Positions 8,243 through 16,083 are shown, counted from the stretch's first letter. The stretch is 30,114 nt of DNA from DATGMB01 sp035293845 (GCA_035293845.1 DATGMB010000008.1:1-30114), one strand, 5' to 3'. Notes: a model not told the origin generated them from the letters alone. Made by a program: numbers and translations.

Positions 8243-10282
8243 TCACTTCAGCCGCAAGCTGTTCGTCACCACCGTCACGCTCGAAAGCGCCATCGCCGCC
8301 GACGCCACCATCGGCGAGAGCAGCCCCAGCGCCGCCACCGGAATTCCCAGCGTGTTATACGCGAATGCCCAGAACAGATTCTGGCGGATGATCCGCATCG
8401 TTCGGCGCGAAAGCTCGATCGCTTCCGCCACGCCGTCCAGCCGGTTGTGCATCAGGGTGATGCCGCCCGCTTCCATCGCCACGTCCGTGCCCGAAGCCAT
8501 CGCAATCCCCAGGTCCGCCTGCGCCAGCGCGGGGGCGTCGTTGACGCCATCGCCGGCCATCGCGACGCGCTTGCCCTCCGCCTGCAGCTTCTTCACCGCA
8601 GCCACTTTCCCGTCCGGCAGCACCTCCGCGAGCACGTGCTCGATCCCGGCTTCGCGCGCGATCGCCTCCGCAGTCTCGCGGCGGTCGCCCGTGATCATCC
8701 ACACCTCGAGGCCCATCGCGCGCAGCCGCTCGACCGCCGCCGCCGCTTCGGGCTTGATTGTGTCGGCGATCTCGATCGATCCGGCCCGCACGCCATCCAC
8801 CGTCACCGTCGCGCCCGGCCGCCCGACCTCCACCATCCGCCCGCCAACCCGCGCCCGCACGCCGACGCCGGCCGCCGCCTCGAACCCCTCGGCCGCATCG
8901 GCCGTGATGCCGCGCTCCGCGGCCGCGGCCACGATCGCCTTCGCCAGCGGATGCTCGGAATGCCGCTCCGCGCTCGCCGCGAGGCGCAGCACTTCCTCTT
9001 CGCTCCAGCCTTCCGCCGCTGCGATCGCGGTTACCCGCGGCACGCCGCGCGTCACCGTCCCGGTCTTATCCAGCAGCACCGTATCGATGCGATGCGCCAT
9101 CTCCAGCGCTTCGCCGCCCTTGATCAAAATGCCGCGCTCGGCGCCGCGGCCCGTGCCCACCAAAATCGCAACCGGCGTCGCCAGGCCCAGCGCGCAGGGG
9201 CAGGCGATGATCAGCACCGCCACGGCGTTCACCATCGCGGTAGCGAACGGCGCGAAAAATAGCCAGACCGCGAACGCCACCAGCGCCGCCGCCAGCACCC
9301 CCAGCGTGAAATAGCCGGACACCACATCCGCCAGCCGCGCCACCGGCGCACGCGACGCCTGCGCGCGCTTCACCATCTCGATCATGCGCTGCAGCACGGT
9401 TCCCCGCCCCACCTGCGCCGCGCGGAAGCGGAACGCCCCGGATCGGTTGATCGTCCCCGCGAACACCGCCGCGCCCGGCCGCTTGTCCACCGGCAGGCTC
9501 TCGCCCGTCAGCATGGATTCGTCGACCGCCGATTCGCCCTCCACCACCTGCCCGTCCACCGGCAGCCGCTCGCCCGGCCGCACCGCCACCACGTCGCCCG
9601 CCTGCACCTGCTCGACGGGCACTTCGACCTCCGCGCCGCCACGCACCACGCGCGCCATCGGCGGCTGGAGGTCCATCAGCCGGCGGATCGCCTCCGATGC
9701 CTTGCCCCGCGCATGCGCCTCCAGCATCCGGCCGAGCAGGATCAGCGCAAGGATCACCGCCGCGGCTTCGAAGTACACCTCTCCCCCGCCCCGCAGCGTC
9801 TCCACCACCGAGTACAGAAATGCCGCGCCCGTGCCGAGAGCGATCAGCGTGTTCATGTTGGCGGAACGGTGGAGCAGCGCCTTCCACGCCGCGAGGTAAA
9901 ACGGCCCGCCCGCATAGAAAATCACCGGCAGCGAGAGCGCAAGCTGCAGCCACGCCGGACCTTCCATCATGCCCAGAACGGCCACCGGAACTGCGAACGC
10001 CAGCGCCACCCAGAAGCGGCGCCGCAAGCCTTGCTCTTCGGCGCCAGGCCGGATTTCGGTTTCCGGGACGCCATAGCCGAGGTTCTCGATCGCTCCCACG
10101 AAATCGCCGGGGCGCGCCCATTCCGGGTCGTATTCCACGGTGGCGGTCGCGGTGGCGAAATTCACACGCGCGCGCTCCACGCCGGGCGTGCGGGCAAGCG
10201 TCCGTTCGATGGTCCGCGCGCACGCGGCGCACGTCATTCCGGAAACCGGCAGATCCAGCCTTTCGGGAGCGGTCACCTTCAT
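8243..10282 (-). CDS. copA: Copper-exporting P1B-type ATPase CopA
   Basis: 679 residues. It moves Cu(I) out of the cytosol at the expense of ATP. All class motifs are present in order: one N-terminal heavy-metal-associated domain with GMTCAAC (C18, C21); the actuator TGES loop (SMLTGESLPV); the transmembrane CPC metal site (C361-P-C363); the phosphorylated Asp in DKTGT (D405); the SEHPLA nucleotide-site motif; and GDGVNDAP (near residue 578). CPC marks the Cu(I)/Ag(I) subgroup. About eight membrane helices are expected. Length is slightly short for the family because there is a single HMA domain. The start ATG overlaps the stop of the upstream copZ-like gene in an ATGA, so the two are translationally coupled. 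No CueR or CsoR gene lies beside them in this window. Confidence 0.96.
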   Translation of the reverse strand: MKVTAPERLDLPVSGMTCAACARTIERTLARTPGVERARVNFATATATVEYDPEWARPGDFVGAIENLGYGVPETEIRPGAEEQGLRRRFWVALAFAVPVAVLGMMEGPAWLQLALSLPVIFYAGGPFYLAAWKALLHRSANMNTLIALGTGAAFLYSVVETLRGGGEVYFEAAAVILALILLGRMLEAHARGKASEAIRRLMDLQPPMARVVRGGAEVEVPVEQVQAGDVVAVRPGERLPVDGQVVEGESAVDESMLTGESLPVDKRPGAAVFAGTINRSGAFRFRAAQVGRGTVLQRMIEMVKRAQASRAPVARLADVVSGYFTLGVLAAALVAFAVWLFFAPFATAMVNAVAVLIIACPCALGLATPVAILVGTGRGAERGILIKGGEALEMAHRIDTVLLDKTGTVTRGVPRVTAIAAAEGWSEEEVLRLAASAERHSEHPLAKAIVAAAAERGITADAAEGFEAAAGVGVRARVGGRMVEVGRPGATVTVDGVRAGSIEIADTIKPEAAAAVERLRAMGLEVWMITGDRRETAEAIAREAGIEHVLAEVLPDGKVAAVKKLQAEGKRVAMAGDGVNDAPALAQADLGIAMASGTDVAMEAGGITLMHNRLDGVAEAIELSRRTMRIIRQNLFWAFAYNTLGIPVAALGLLSPMVASAAMALSSVTVVTNSLRLK

Positions 10283-10509
10283 ACCGGCACTTCGTACCCG
10301 AGATCGCGCACGGCCTTTACGAGCGTCTCGCGCGTCACCAGTTCCGGGTCGTATTCGACAATGGCGCGCTCGCCCTGCAGCTCCACCTGGGCCTTCGTCA
10401 CACCCGGCGTCCCGCCGAGCGTCCGCTCCACGCTGCGCGCACAGTTGCCGCAGGTCATGCCGCGCACGGGAAGGGTCAACGTCTCGATCGCCATACTCCT
10501 ATGATGCAT
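10279..10509 (-). CDS. copZ: Small heavy-metal-associated protein, CopZ-like copper chaperone
   Basis: 76 residues, a single HMA (ferredoxin-like) domain. GMTCGNC carries the two metal-binding Cys (C20, C23), followed by the usual SVERTLGGTPGV helix and the VEYDPELV strand. CopZ-type proteins carry Cu(I) to CopA, and the 4-bp ATGA overlap with copA supports that pairing. The start could be 10509 or the internal ATG at 10494. The latter has AGGAG just one base upstream, too close for a normal Shine-Dalgarno, so 10509 is kept. The start lies 22 bp from the divergent GNAT gene, so both promoters must overlap. The metal could also be Ag(I). Confidence 0.9.
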   Translation of the reverse strand: MHHRSMAIETLTLPVRGMTCGNCARSVERTLGGTPGVTKAQVELQGERAIVEYDPELVTRETLVKAVRDLGYEVPV

Positions 10510-10517
10510 CGATGGGC

Positions 10518-10523
10518 CATACT
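10518..10523 (+). promoter_or_regulatory. Candidate -10 box for the GNAT gene within the shared copZ/GNAT promoter
   Basis: CATACT ends 8 bases before the ATG at 10532, again a leaderless spacing. The opposite strand of 10519-10524 reads CAGTAT, a weak -10 for copZ, so the two divergent transcripts may compete for the same bases. Confidence 0.3.
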
Positions 10524-10531
10524 GTCACAGA

Positions 10532-11308
10532 ATGTTGCTCTTCGCCGATGCTCTGCTCGCCCGCCGCCTCGAAGCCGCCGAGGCCGCCAACGCGCGGGGC
10601 TGCTCGGGCCGCGCCGCCGAGATCCTCGATATCGCCGGGGGCTGCGCCATCTTCGCCGGGCCCGCGTCGCCGCTGAGCCAGGCCGTCGGACTCGGGCTGA
10701 ACGGACCGGTTTCCCCGCAGGAGCTCGATGCCATGGAGGCATTCTTCCGCAGCCGCGGCGCGCCCGTAGCCGTGGACCTCTGCCCGCATGCCGATCCAGG
10801 CTTCACGGAGGCCCTTGCCGCCCGCGGGTACGGCGTTGCTGAGTTTAACAACGTGATGGTGCGCCGGCTCGAGGGACTGGAGATCGCCTTCACGCCGCGG
10901 GTGCGGCGCGCGCTCGCCTCCGAGTCCGATCTGTGGTCCCACGCGGTCGGCCACGGTTTTTTCGAGCAGGCCGAGCTCACCGATGAGGAAATGGAAGTCG
11001 GCCGCGCGATTTTCGCCATGCCCGGCGCCTTCTGTTATCTGGCCGTGACCGAGTCCGGCCAGCTCGCCGGCGGCGGGGCGCTCGCGATCCACGACGGCCT
11101 GGCCACCCTGTTCGCCGATAGCACCGCGCCGGTCCACCGCCGCCAGGGGCTGCACCGCGAGCTCATCGCCGCCCGCCTCAATGAAGCCCTCGCGCGCGGC
11201 TGCGCGCTGGCCGCGGCCTCCACCCTGCCGGGTAGCGGATCGCAACGGAATTATGAGCGGCTCGGTTTTCAGGTGGCCTATACGAAGGTCACGCTCAGGA
11301 GTCGGTAG
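10532..11308 (+). CDS. GNAT-family N-acetyltransferase
   Basis: 258 residues. The C-terminal half has the GNAT fold. FCYLAVTESGQLAGGGAL matches strands 2-4. STAPVHRRQGLHRELI is the acetyl-CoA pyrophosphate-binding motif A, in a Q-x-x-[GL]-x form. GSQRNYERLGFQVAYTKVTL is the usual motif B ending, with the Asn-Tyr-x-x-LGF pattern. The N-terminal 110 residues are less conserved and may be a second, degenerate GNAT-like lobe (AVDLCPHADPGFTEALAARGYGV), as in two-lobed members; this is inference. It would transfer an acetyl group from acetyl-CoA to an amine; the acceptor is unknown. It is divergent from copZ-copA and convergent with the CPBP gene, 7 bp apart. Confidence 0.85.
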   Translation: MLLFADALLARRLEAAEAANARGCSGRAAEILDIAGGCAIFAGPASPLSQAVGLGLNGPVSPQELDAMEAFFRSRGAPVAVDLCPHADPGFTEALAARGYGVAEFNNVMVRRLEGLEIAFTPRVRRALASESDLWSHAVGHGFFEQAELTDEEMEVGRAIFAMPGAFCYLAVTESGQLAGGGALAIHDGLATLFADSTAPVHRRQGLHRELIAARLNEALARGCALAAASTLPGSGSQRNYERLGFQVAYTKVTLRSR

Positions 11309-11315
11309 GACCGCA

Positions 11316-12275
11316 TCATCCGGCAGCCAGCGCCGCGGCCGCCGGCTCGGGTTGAGTGCGCCGGCGCCACATACGATCCTGAACGATGACCCAGATCGCC
11401 CACGGGAACACGAGCGCGAGCATCGGTCGTGAATAGGGCAGGACGAACGGAAACGTATTCATCGCCGCGTGAAACAGGGCAGTGCAAAGAAGGCTCTGGC
11501 CGGAACGGTTGTAGATCCAGGTCAGAAGGATGGCCAAGGGGATCAGGAAAATGACGCGGATTTGCAGCCAGCCGGCGATGGAGTGGGCCGCTCCACCGGT
11601 CAGGTCCAGCGGCGCGTGCCAGAGCATCCAGGGAAGCCAGACCAACAGGCTCGCCGCCAGCGGAGAGTGCCTGGTCTGGAGCTGGCGGAGGAGGGTGCCG
11701 CGCCAGCCAGGCTCCTCGAATGTCCCCGCGAACAGAAAGTTTCGAGCGAACGACACCGCGATCAGTGCCGCCAGCGCGCCGAAGCCGTCCGGCCGCGGCG
11801 GTGCTGTGAGGGGCAATCCGAAAAGCCGGGCAATCGCAGCCGGGATGAGCAGGTACGCGGGAATGGCGAGAAACGAAATGAGCGGCCAACGCCAGTTTCG
11901 TGCCGTCCACATCGCGCGCTGAAACTCACGGACGCCGCTGTCGGACGACCACGCCGCAAAGAGAATCCAGGCCGGCAATACTGCCACCAGCAAGGCCCAC
12001 GGATTCCTGCGCATGGGCCACGCGATTCCACCACCACCGGACGGGGCGATTTCAAGCACCAGCAGCGTCATCAGCCAGATTGCCGCAAAGTAAGCGGCAC
12101 GGCGTGAGGGCTGAGGATGTCGCGTTCCCGTACGCGCAAGCCAGATCGCCGCCAACGCCGGCCCGGCGGAGCCGAACGTCAGGATCGAAACATCGGCATG
12201 GAGCAGCACCCCTGGGATCCACACGGCCCAGGTGAGCGCGAAGCAGAGAAGGAGATACTTCCAGCGAGTGCTCAT
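11316..12275 (-). CDS. CPBP-family intramembrane metalloprotease (CAAX protease-like)
   Basis: 319 residues from the ATG at 12275. The same frame is open further upstream to 12437, but that part overlaps the preceding gene and is polar and unlike the family. About eight hydrophobic segments are visible, beginning YLLLCFALTWAVWIPG. The family motifs are present: E187-E-P-G-W-R192 (EExxxR), W-M-L-W-H (the F/WxxxH motif) and H-A-A-M-N (HxxxN). CPBP proteases of the Rce1/Abi type act in the membrane; bacterial members process peptides, give immunity to bacteriocins, or are of unknown role. It is the last of three genes with the PadR regulator and the ADOP-like fragment, 5 bp after the latter, so probably under PadR control. 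Confidence 0.85.
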   Translation of the reverse strand: MSTRWKYLLLCFALTWAVWIPGVLLHADVSILTFGSAGPALAAIWLARTGTRHPQPSRRAAYFAAIWLMTLLVLEIAPSGGGGIAWPMRRNPWALLVAVLPAWILFAAWSSDSGVREFQRAMWTARNWRWPLISFLAIPAYLLIPAAIARLFGLPLTAPPRPDGFGALAALIAVSFARNFLFAGTFEEPGWRGTLLRQLQTRHSPLAASLLVWLPWMLWHAPLDLTGGAAHSIAGWLQIRVIFLIPLAILLTWIYNRSGQSLLCTALFHAAMNTFPFVLPYSRPMLALVFPWAIWVIVQDRMWRRRTQPEPAAAALAAG

Positions 12276-12280
12276 TGGCT

Positions 12281-12598
12281 TCACTTCACGCAGTGGCGCG
12301 CCAAACCGGCCGCCCAAAAGAAAAAGGCAAATAGCGCCGACGAACCGAGCAGGGATATCGCGGCGATACGGCACTCGGCGGCCGCCGGGAACGGCATCGC
12401 GATGAGATGCGCGGTTTCCCATAAGGTCCGCCCCCAAATCCGGCAGACCTCCAGGGAGCCTCCGCTACGGCGCGCATCCACGAGTTGTTGCTCGAACAGC
12501 GACAACATATCCTCGCCGAACTCAGCACGAAGCCGGGAAGGATATGCATACAGGATGACCCGGTACACCTGACAGCTCGCGCCGATCCAGGTCGTCAT
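12281..12598 (-). CDS. Small membrane protein resembling the N-terminal segment of ADOP permeases
   Basis: 105 residues. The start YRVILYAYPSRLRAEFG-EDMLSLFEQQLVDAR matches the pattern at the N-terminus of acidobacterial ADOP-type ABC permeases (Y-x-x-L-x-x-YP-x-x-[FL]R-x-x-[FY]G-x-[ED]M-x-x-x-F), from general family knowledge. One hydrophobic helix is at the C-terminus (AAISLLGSSALFAFFFW). The MacB-like permease that should follow is absent, and a CPBP protease takes its place. The start ATG overlaps the padR stop in an ATGA. It may be a detached regulatory or adaptor domain, or a relic of a lost permease; the intact coupling on both sides favours a functional gene. Its function is unknown. 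Confidence 0.75.
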   Translation of the reverse strand: MTTWIGASCQVYRVILYAYPSRLRAEFGEDMLSLFEQQLVDARRSGGSLEVCRIWGRTLWETAHLIAMPFPAAAECRIAAISLLGSSALFAFFFWAAGLARHCVK

Positions 12599-12960
12599 CG
12601 GGCCTCCAGCGGTTTCAGGTTTTTCTGGCGGGCCAGCCGCACCAGCGAGCGCATGCGCCCGATCTCCGTCTCCAGTAAAAGCTTGCCGGCCCCGGTCAAC
12701 TGGTAATACCGGCGGCGCCCTTCCTCGCTCTTGGACCTTGCCGTCTCCACGATCAGGGCCAGATCGAGCAGCCGCTGGATGGTGGTGTACAGCGTGCCCG
12801 GTCCCATGTTGACCTGTCCGTCCGAGAGAACCTTTACGTCCTGCATAATGGCATACCCGTGCCGCTCGCCATCCGCGAGTGACAGCAGAATGAAGAACAC
12901 CGCCGGTGTCAGCGGCAGGAGTTGCTTTTGAGAATCCGAAAGAGAGCGGTTCGAAAGCAT
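12595..12960 (-). CDS. PadR-family transcriptional regulator
   Basis: 121 residues from the ATG at 12960. The frame extends upstream to 13083, but that part crosses the palindromic operator region and is not PadR-like. The winged-helix domain is typical: FFILLSLADGERHGYAIMQDV, then MGPGTLYTTIQRLLDLALI, then a RRRYYQLTGAGKLLLETE wing. PadR proteins are dimeric repressors that usually bind a palindrome in their own promoter and are released by small hydrophobic ligands. A strong nested palindrome lies 12-44 bases upstream. It is the first gene of a padR - ADOP-like - CPBP unit and diverges from the NfrB-like glycosyltransferase, so it may control both directions. A GATAGT on the minus strand at 12975-12970 is a possible -10. 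Confidence 0.92.
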   Translation of the reverse strand: MLSNRSLSDSQKQLLPLTPAVFFILLSLADGERHGYAIMQDVKVLSDGQVNMGPGTLYTTIQRLLDLALIVETARSKSEEGRRRYYQLTGAGKLLLETEIGRMRSLVRLARQKNLKPLEAR

Positions 12961-12971
12961 AGCCGATCGAC

Positions 12972-13004
12972 TATCGGTCACAGATATATCACTGACCGAT
13001 ATAT
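12972..13004. promoter_or_regulatory. Nested palindrome, putative PadR operator between padR and the glycosyltransferase
   Basis: Two dyads overlap here. TATCGGTCA (12972-12980) pairs with TGACCGATA (12993-13001): 9-bp perfect arms around 12 bases. ATATATC (12984-12990) pairs with GATATAT (12998-13004): 7-bp perfect arms around 7 bases, the arm spacing typical of PadR sites. GATATAT also occurs directly repeated at 12983 and 12998. The site touches the chosen ATG of the glycosyltransferase (13003), so binding could block both promoters. Structure is seen; the binding protein is inferred from position. Confidence 0.65.
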
Positions 13005-14847
13005 GGGTCAAGCGATTTTTTTGAGAATTTTGCCGGCCTCGCCGCACCAGTCTCATACGGCCCTGGCCAAAGCATTCGACCATTGGATAGCGTTGGGTCT
13101 AACCCCTCTGGCAATCTGGATTCTGCTGAGCGGGCTGGACGATCTGTTCGTCGCCGTTGTCGTGCTGGCGCGGCGCCGCGGCAGTTTTCTCTGGCCTGCC
13201 GATCCGGACCTGGAAGCGGCCCCGGAGCGGCGGATCGCTATCCTTGTGCCTTTGTGGCGCGAGCACGCGGTGATCGGCCGCATGATCGAGCACAATCTCT
13301 CGGTGCTGCGCTATTCCCGCTATGATATTTTCCTCGGCGCGTACCCCAATGACGAACTGACACAGCGCGCGGTGTCCGAGGCGGCGGCGCGCTCTCCCCG
13401 CGTGCATCCGGCGATCTGCGGCCGCGACGGGCCCACATCCAAGGGCGACTGCCTGAACTGGATCTACTACCATCTCGAAGCCTACGAGGCGCACAATGGC
13501 GTGCGCTTTGACGTCATCGTCACGCATGATGCCGAGGACCTGATGCATCCGGACTCGCTTCGCCTGATCAACTGGTTCTCGCGCGATTTCGAGATGGTGC
13601 AGATCCCCGTGCTGCCGCTCGCAACGCCGGCGAGCGAGTTCACCCATGGCCTCTACTGCGATGAATTCGCCGAATACCAGAGCAAGGATATCCCGGCGCG
13701 CCAGATTCTCGGCAGCTTCCTGCCTTCGAACGGTGTCGGCACCGGGTTCGCGCGCGCGGCCCTCGACCGGCTGGCCGCCGACCAGGGCGGCCGGATCTGC
13801 GACCCGGCCTGCCTCACGGAAGATTACGACGCGGGTTACCGCCTGCACCGCCGCGGCGCGCGGCAGATTTTCCTCCCGCTTCGGCGGGATGGCGCCGGCC
13901 CCATCGCCACGCGCGAGTACTTCCCGCGGCGTCTCCGCGCGGCCGTGCGGCAGCGCAGCCGGTGGGTGGCGGGCATCGCGCTCCAGGGCTGGCAGCGCCA
14001 CGGATGGCGCGCGCCGCTGCGCGATCTCTATTGGCTCTGGCGCGACCGCAAGGGCCTGGCCGGGAACCTGTTGGCGCCGCTCGCGAATGGGATCTTTCTC
14101 TATGCGGCCATGCGCTGGTGGAGTTCGGGCGGGGCATGGCATCCCGAAGGGCCGGCATGGCTTCCGCAGCTCTGCGCGCTGACGCTGGCGCTCTCCGCCG
14201 TGCAAATCGCATGGCGCACCGCGGCCAGCGCGAGGATCTACGGTTGGCGCATGGGCTTGCTGGCGCCCGCGCGCAGCCTCTGGGGGAACCTGGTGAATGG
14301 CCTCGCCACGCTGGCAGCGCTGCGGCAGTTTGCAGCCGCCGCCGCGCGCGGCCGCGGCATCGCCTGGAATAAGACGGATCACGCGTACCCGCTGCGCGCC
14401 GGGGCCGCCGCCGGGCGCCCGCGGCTCGGCGAACTATTGGTGCGGTCTCACTCGCTCGCGCCGGAGCGGCTCGACGAGGCGTTGCGCACCCGCCCCGCCA
14501 GCCTGCGGCTTGGCGAATACCTGGTTTACCGGCGCGAAGTGTCCGAGGAGCAGGTCTATCGCGCGCTCGGCGCACAGAGCGGCATCGCGGTCGGGCTGCC
14601 CCCGGCTCGCGACTGGAACCCGCGGGCCGTGCGCGCCCTGCCGCTCGAAGCGGCGCGCCGATGGCGCGTCGTGCCGTACCGGATCGCGTTGGGGCAGATC
14701 CATTTGCTCACGCCCGAAGTCCCCTCCGAGGAAATGGCGCGCGATCTGGCCCGCCTGTGCACGCTGGAGCTCCGTTTCCGCCTGGTGCGGCCGGGCGAAT
14801 TCGAGCAGGTAGCCCAGGCGCTCGAACCGATGCTGCGGGCCTCGTGA
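13003..14847 (+). CDS. NfrB-like membrane glycosyltransferase family 2 with C-terminal MshEN domain
   Basis: 614 residues from the ATG at 13003. The frame opens earlier (12922), but that stretch overlaps padR and its operator; a later TTG is also possible. A membrane segment at about residues 32-52 (GLTPLAIWILLSGLDDLFVAVVVL) precedes a processive GT2 domain with RIAILVPLW, H-D-A-E-D (D176-D179), T272-E-D and Q317-R-S-R-W321, the motifs of cellulose-synthase-like enzymes. Two more hydrophobic segments follow at about 350-420. From R474 the protein has two 24-residue MshEN motifs (RLGELL..., RLGEYL... at R502), 4 residues apart. The E. coli phage N4 receptor component NfrB has the same architecture and uses MshEN to sense c-di-GMP while making an exopolysaccharide. 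The Gly at motif position 10 is His and Arg here. No NfrA-like gene is nearby. Confidence 0.85.
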   Translation: MGQAIFLRILPASPHQSHTALAKAFDHWIALGLTPLAIWILLSGLDDLFVAVVVLARRRGSFLWPADPDLEAAPERRIAILVPLWREHAVIGRMIEHNLSVLRYSRYDIFLGAYPNDELTQRAVSEAAARSPRVHPAICGRDGPTSKGDCLNWIYYHLEAYEAHNGVRFDVIVTHDAEDLMHPDSLRLINWFSRDFEMVQIPVLPLATPASEFTHGLYCDEFAEYQSKDIPARQILGSFLPSNGVGTGFARAALDRLAADQGGRICDPACLTEDYDAGYRLHRRGARQIFLPLRRDGAGPIATREYFPRRLRAAVRQRSRWVAGIALQGWQRHGWRAPLRDLYWLWRDRKGLAGNLLAPLANGIFLYAAMRWWSSGGAWHPEGPAWLPQLCALTLALSAVQIAWRTAASARIYGWRMGLLAPARSLWGNLVNGLATLAALRQFAAAAARGRGIAWNKTDHAYPLRAGAAAGRPRLGELLVRSHSLAPERLDEALRTRPASLRLGEYLVYRREVSEEQVYRALGAQSGIAVGLPPARDWNPRAVRALPLEAARRWRVVPYRIALGQIHLLTPEVPSEEMARDLARLCTLELRFRLVRPGEFEQVAQALEPMLRAS

Positions 14848-14850
14848 TCC

Positions 14851-15609
14851 TCACGCCACGCAGTACTGCCGGAACCACTCACGCATCCGCGTCCAGCCGT
14901 CGCGGGCCGCGGACTCGTTGTAAGTCTCACGGTAATCCGCGTGGAAGGCGTGACCCGCGTCGGGATAGACCACGATTTCGGCATTGCGGTCCGTCCACCG
15001 CAGCGCCTCGCGCATCCGCTGGACCTGATCGAGCGGAATGCTCGGATCGCGGCCGCCGTAAAGGCCCAACACCGGGCAGCGGACCTGCCCCGCAATATCC
15101 ACCGGATGGCACGGATGCAACCGGTCGATATCGCCGGCCAGCCGCCCGTACCACGCTACGGCAGCATTCAGCCGCGCGCTGTGCGCTGCGTAAAGCCAGG
15201 CGATGCGCCCGCCCCAGCAGAACCCGGTCAGCCCGAGGCGGCCTGGGTCCCCTTGGCCCTGGATGGCGAAATCCGCCGCAGCGTCGAGGTCCGCCATCAC
15301 CTGCGCATCGGGGACTTTGCTCACGACCTTGTCCAGGATCTCGCGCGTGTCCGTCATGCCGGAGACGTCGCCCTGGCGGCGGAACAAATCCGGAGCGAGG
15401 CTGAGGTATCCGAGCTTGGCCAGACGGCGGCAGACATCCTGAATGTGCTCATTGACCCCGAAGATCTCGTGAACGACCAGCACCACGGGGAACGGGCCGC
15501 CCGTCGGCGGCATGGCCTGATAGCCAGGCATTTCGAAACCGGCGGCGGGGATCTTCACCAGCCGCGCGTCCAATCCGCCCGCATCGGTGTGAATGGCCAT
15601 TGTGCTCAT
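14851..15609 (-). CDS. Dienelactone hydrolase family protein
   Basis: 252 residues from the ATG at 15609; an ATG 9 bases further in (15600) is the alternative, and the longer open frame to 15633 overlaps the preceding gene. It is an alpha/beta hydrolase with the DLH triad: Cys131 in GFCWGG, Asp188 in GGRDPSIP and His220 in AGHAFH. The N-terminal VVLVVHEIFGVNEHI is the characteristic oxyanion/lid motif. The family founder opens dienelactone rings in chlorocatechol breakdown, but most genomic relatives hydrolyse unknown esters or lactones, and no catechol genes are near. It is the last gene of the XRE-NfeD-flotillin-PspA run, 10 bp after the PH-domain gene, so it may simply ride in that operon. 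It stops 3 bp from the convergent glycosyltransferase. Confidence 0.9.
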   Translation of the reverse strand: MSTMAIHTDAGGLDARLVKIPAAGFEMPGYQAMPPTGGPFPVVLVVHEIFGVNEHIQDVCRRLAKLGYLSLAPDLFRRQGDVSGMTDTREILDKVVSKVPDAQVMADLDAAADFAIQGQGDPGRLGLTGFCWGGRIAWLYAAHSARLNAAVAWYGRLAGDIDRLHPCHPVDIAGQVRCPVLGLYGGRDPSIPLDQVQRMREALRWTDRNAEIVVYPDAGHAFHADYRETYNESAARDGWTRMREWFRQYCVA

Positions 15610-15619
15610 TTTAGCCGAC

Positions 15620-16036
15620 TTACCCCACGCCATAGGCGCGGCGCGGCTTGAAAGAGTACTCTACATGACGGTCGCGCGGCACCAGTTCCTCGCCGCAGCG
15701 GACCAGATGCGGGGTATGCGAGGCGAGATCGGCCAGGAACGCGCGCGGATCGGCGGGCGCCAGCCACACCTGCGAGGCCAGCCCGAAACGCAGGCGCACA
15801 CGGCCGCCCTCGGGCGCAGCGGAAGTAATGGCGGCATAAGGGATGCGGCGCTCCGCCAGCGCTTCGCGGATCACCAGCTCGCCCGCCTCCGTCCGGTAGG
15901 ACTGCGGATAGGCGCAAAGGAGCAATACCAGCAGCAGCGGCCCGCAGACCCAGTAATTGGCGCCGAGCATCACCGCCCCGATGGTCAGGGCGATCGCGGC
16001 GCAGAGATACCAGTCGAATCGGGAGGAGTAAGTCAT
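15620..16036 (-). CDS. Small membrane protein with bacterial PH-like domain
   Basis: 138 residues. Two adjacent hydrophobic segments sit at the N-terminus (about residues 8-24 and 27-43). A compact beta-rich domain follows, with GELVIREALAERRIPYAAI, RVRLRFGLASQVWLAPADPRAFLADL, the pattern of bacterial PH (DUF304/YdbT-like) proteins, where a membrane hairpin carries a cytosolic PH-fold domain. No enzyme motif is seen. No Shine-Dalgarno is visible at the start. Its place between pspA (47 bp upstream) and the DLH gene (10 bp downstream) suggests a membrane-associated accessory of the flotillin/PspA module. The PH call is by overall pattern, so moderate. Confidence 0.7.
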   Translation of the reverse strand: MTYSSRFDWYLCAAIALTIGAVMLGANYWVCGPLLLVLLLCAYPQSYRTEAGELVIREALAERRIPYAAITSAAPEGGRVRLRFGLASQVWLAPADPRAFLADLASHTPHLVRCGEELVPRDRHVEYSFKPRRAYGVG

Positions 16037-16054
16037 AAAGGTATTCGGTCCGGC

Positions 16055-16078
16055 GCGGGCCGGAGGAGTCCGGCCCGC
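16055..16078. repeat. GC-rich palindrome in the pspA / PH-gene spacer (REP-like)
   Basis: GCGGGCCGGA and TCCGGCCCGC are perfect 10-bp arms around a 4-base loop. It shares the GGGCCGG core with the palindrome upstream of pspA. It may stabilise or process the polycistronic transcript, or be a dispersed REP-type element. No T tract follows on the minus strand, so a simple terminator is unlikely. Confidence 0.7.
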
Positions 16079-16083
16079 ACGAA

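Noticed and set aside
12276..12437. Upstream extension of the CPBP gene to 12437
   Set aside because: It overlaps the coupled ADOP-like gene and is polar; the ATG at 12275 begins the first membrane helix properly.
12961..13083. Upstream extension of padR to 13083
   Set aside because: The extra 41 residues cross the palindromic operator and are unlike PadR proteins; the ATG at 12960 gives the normal length.
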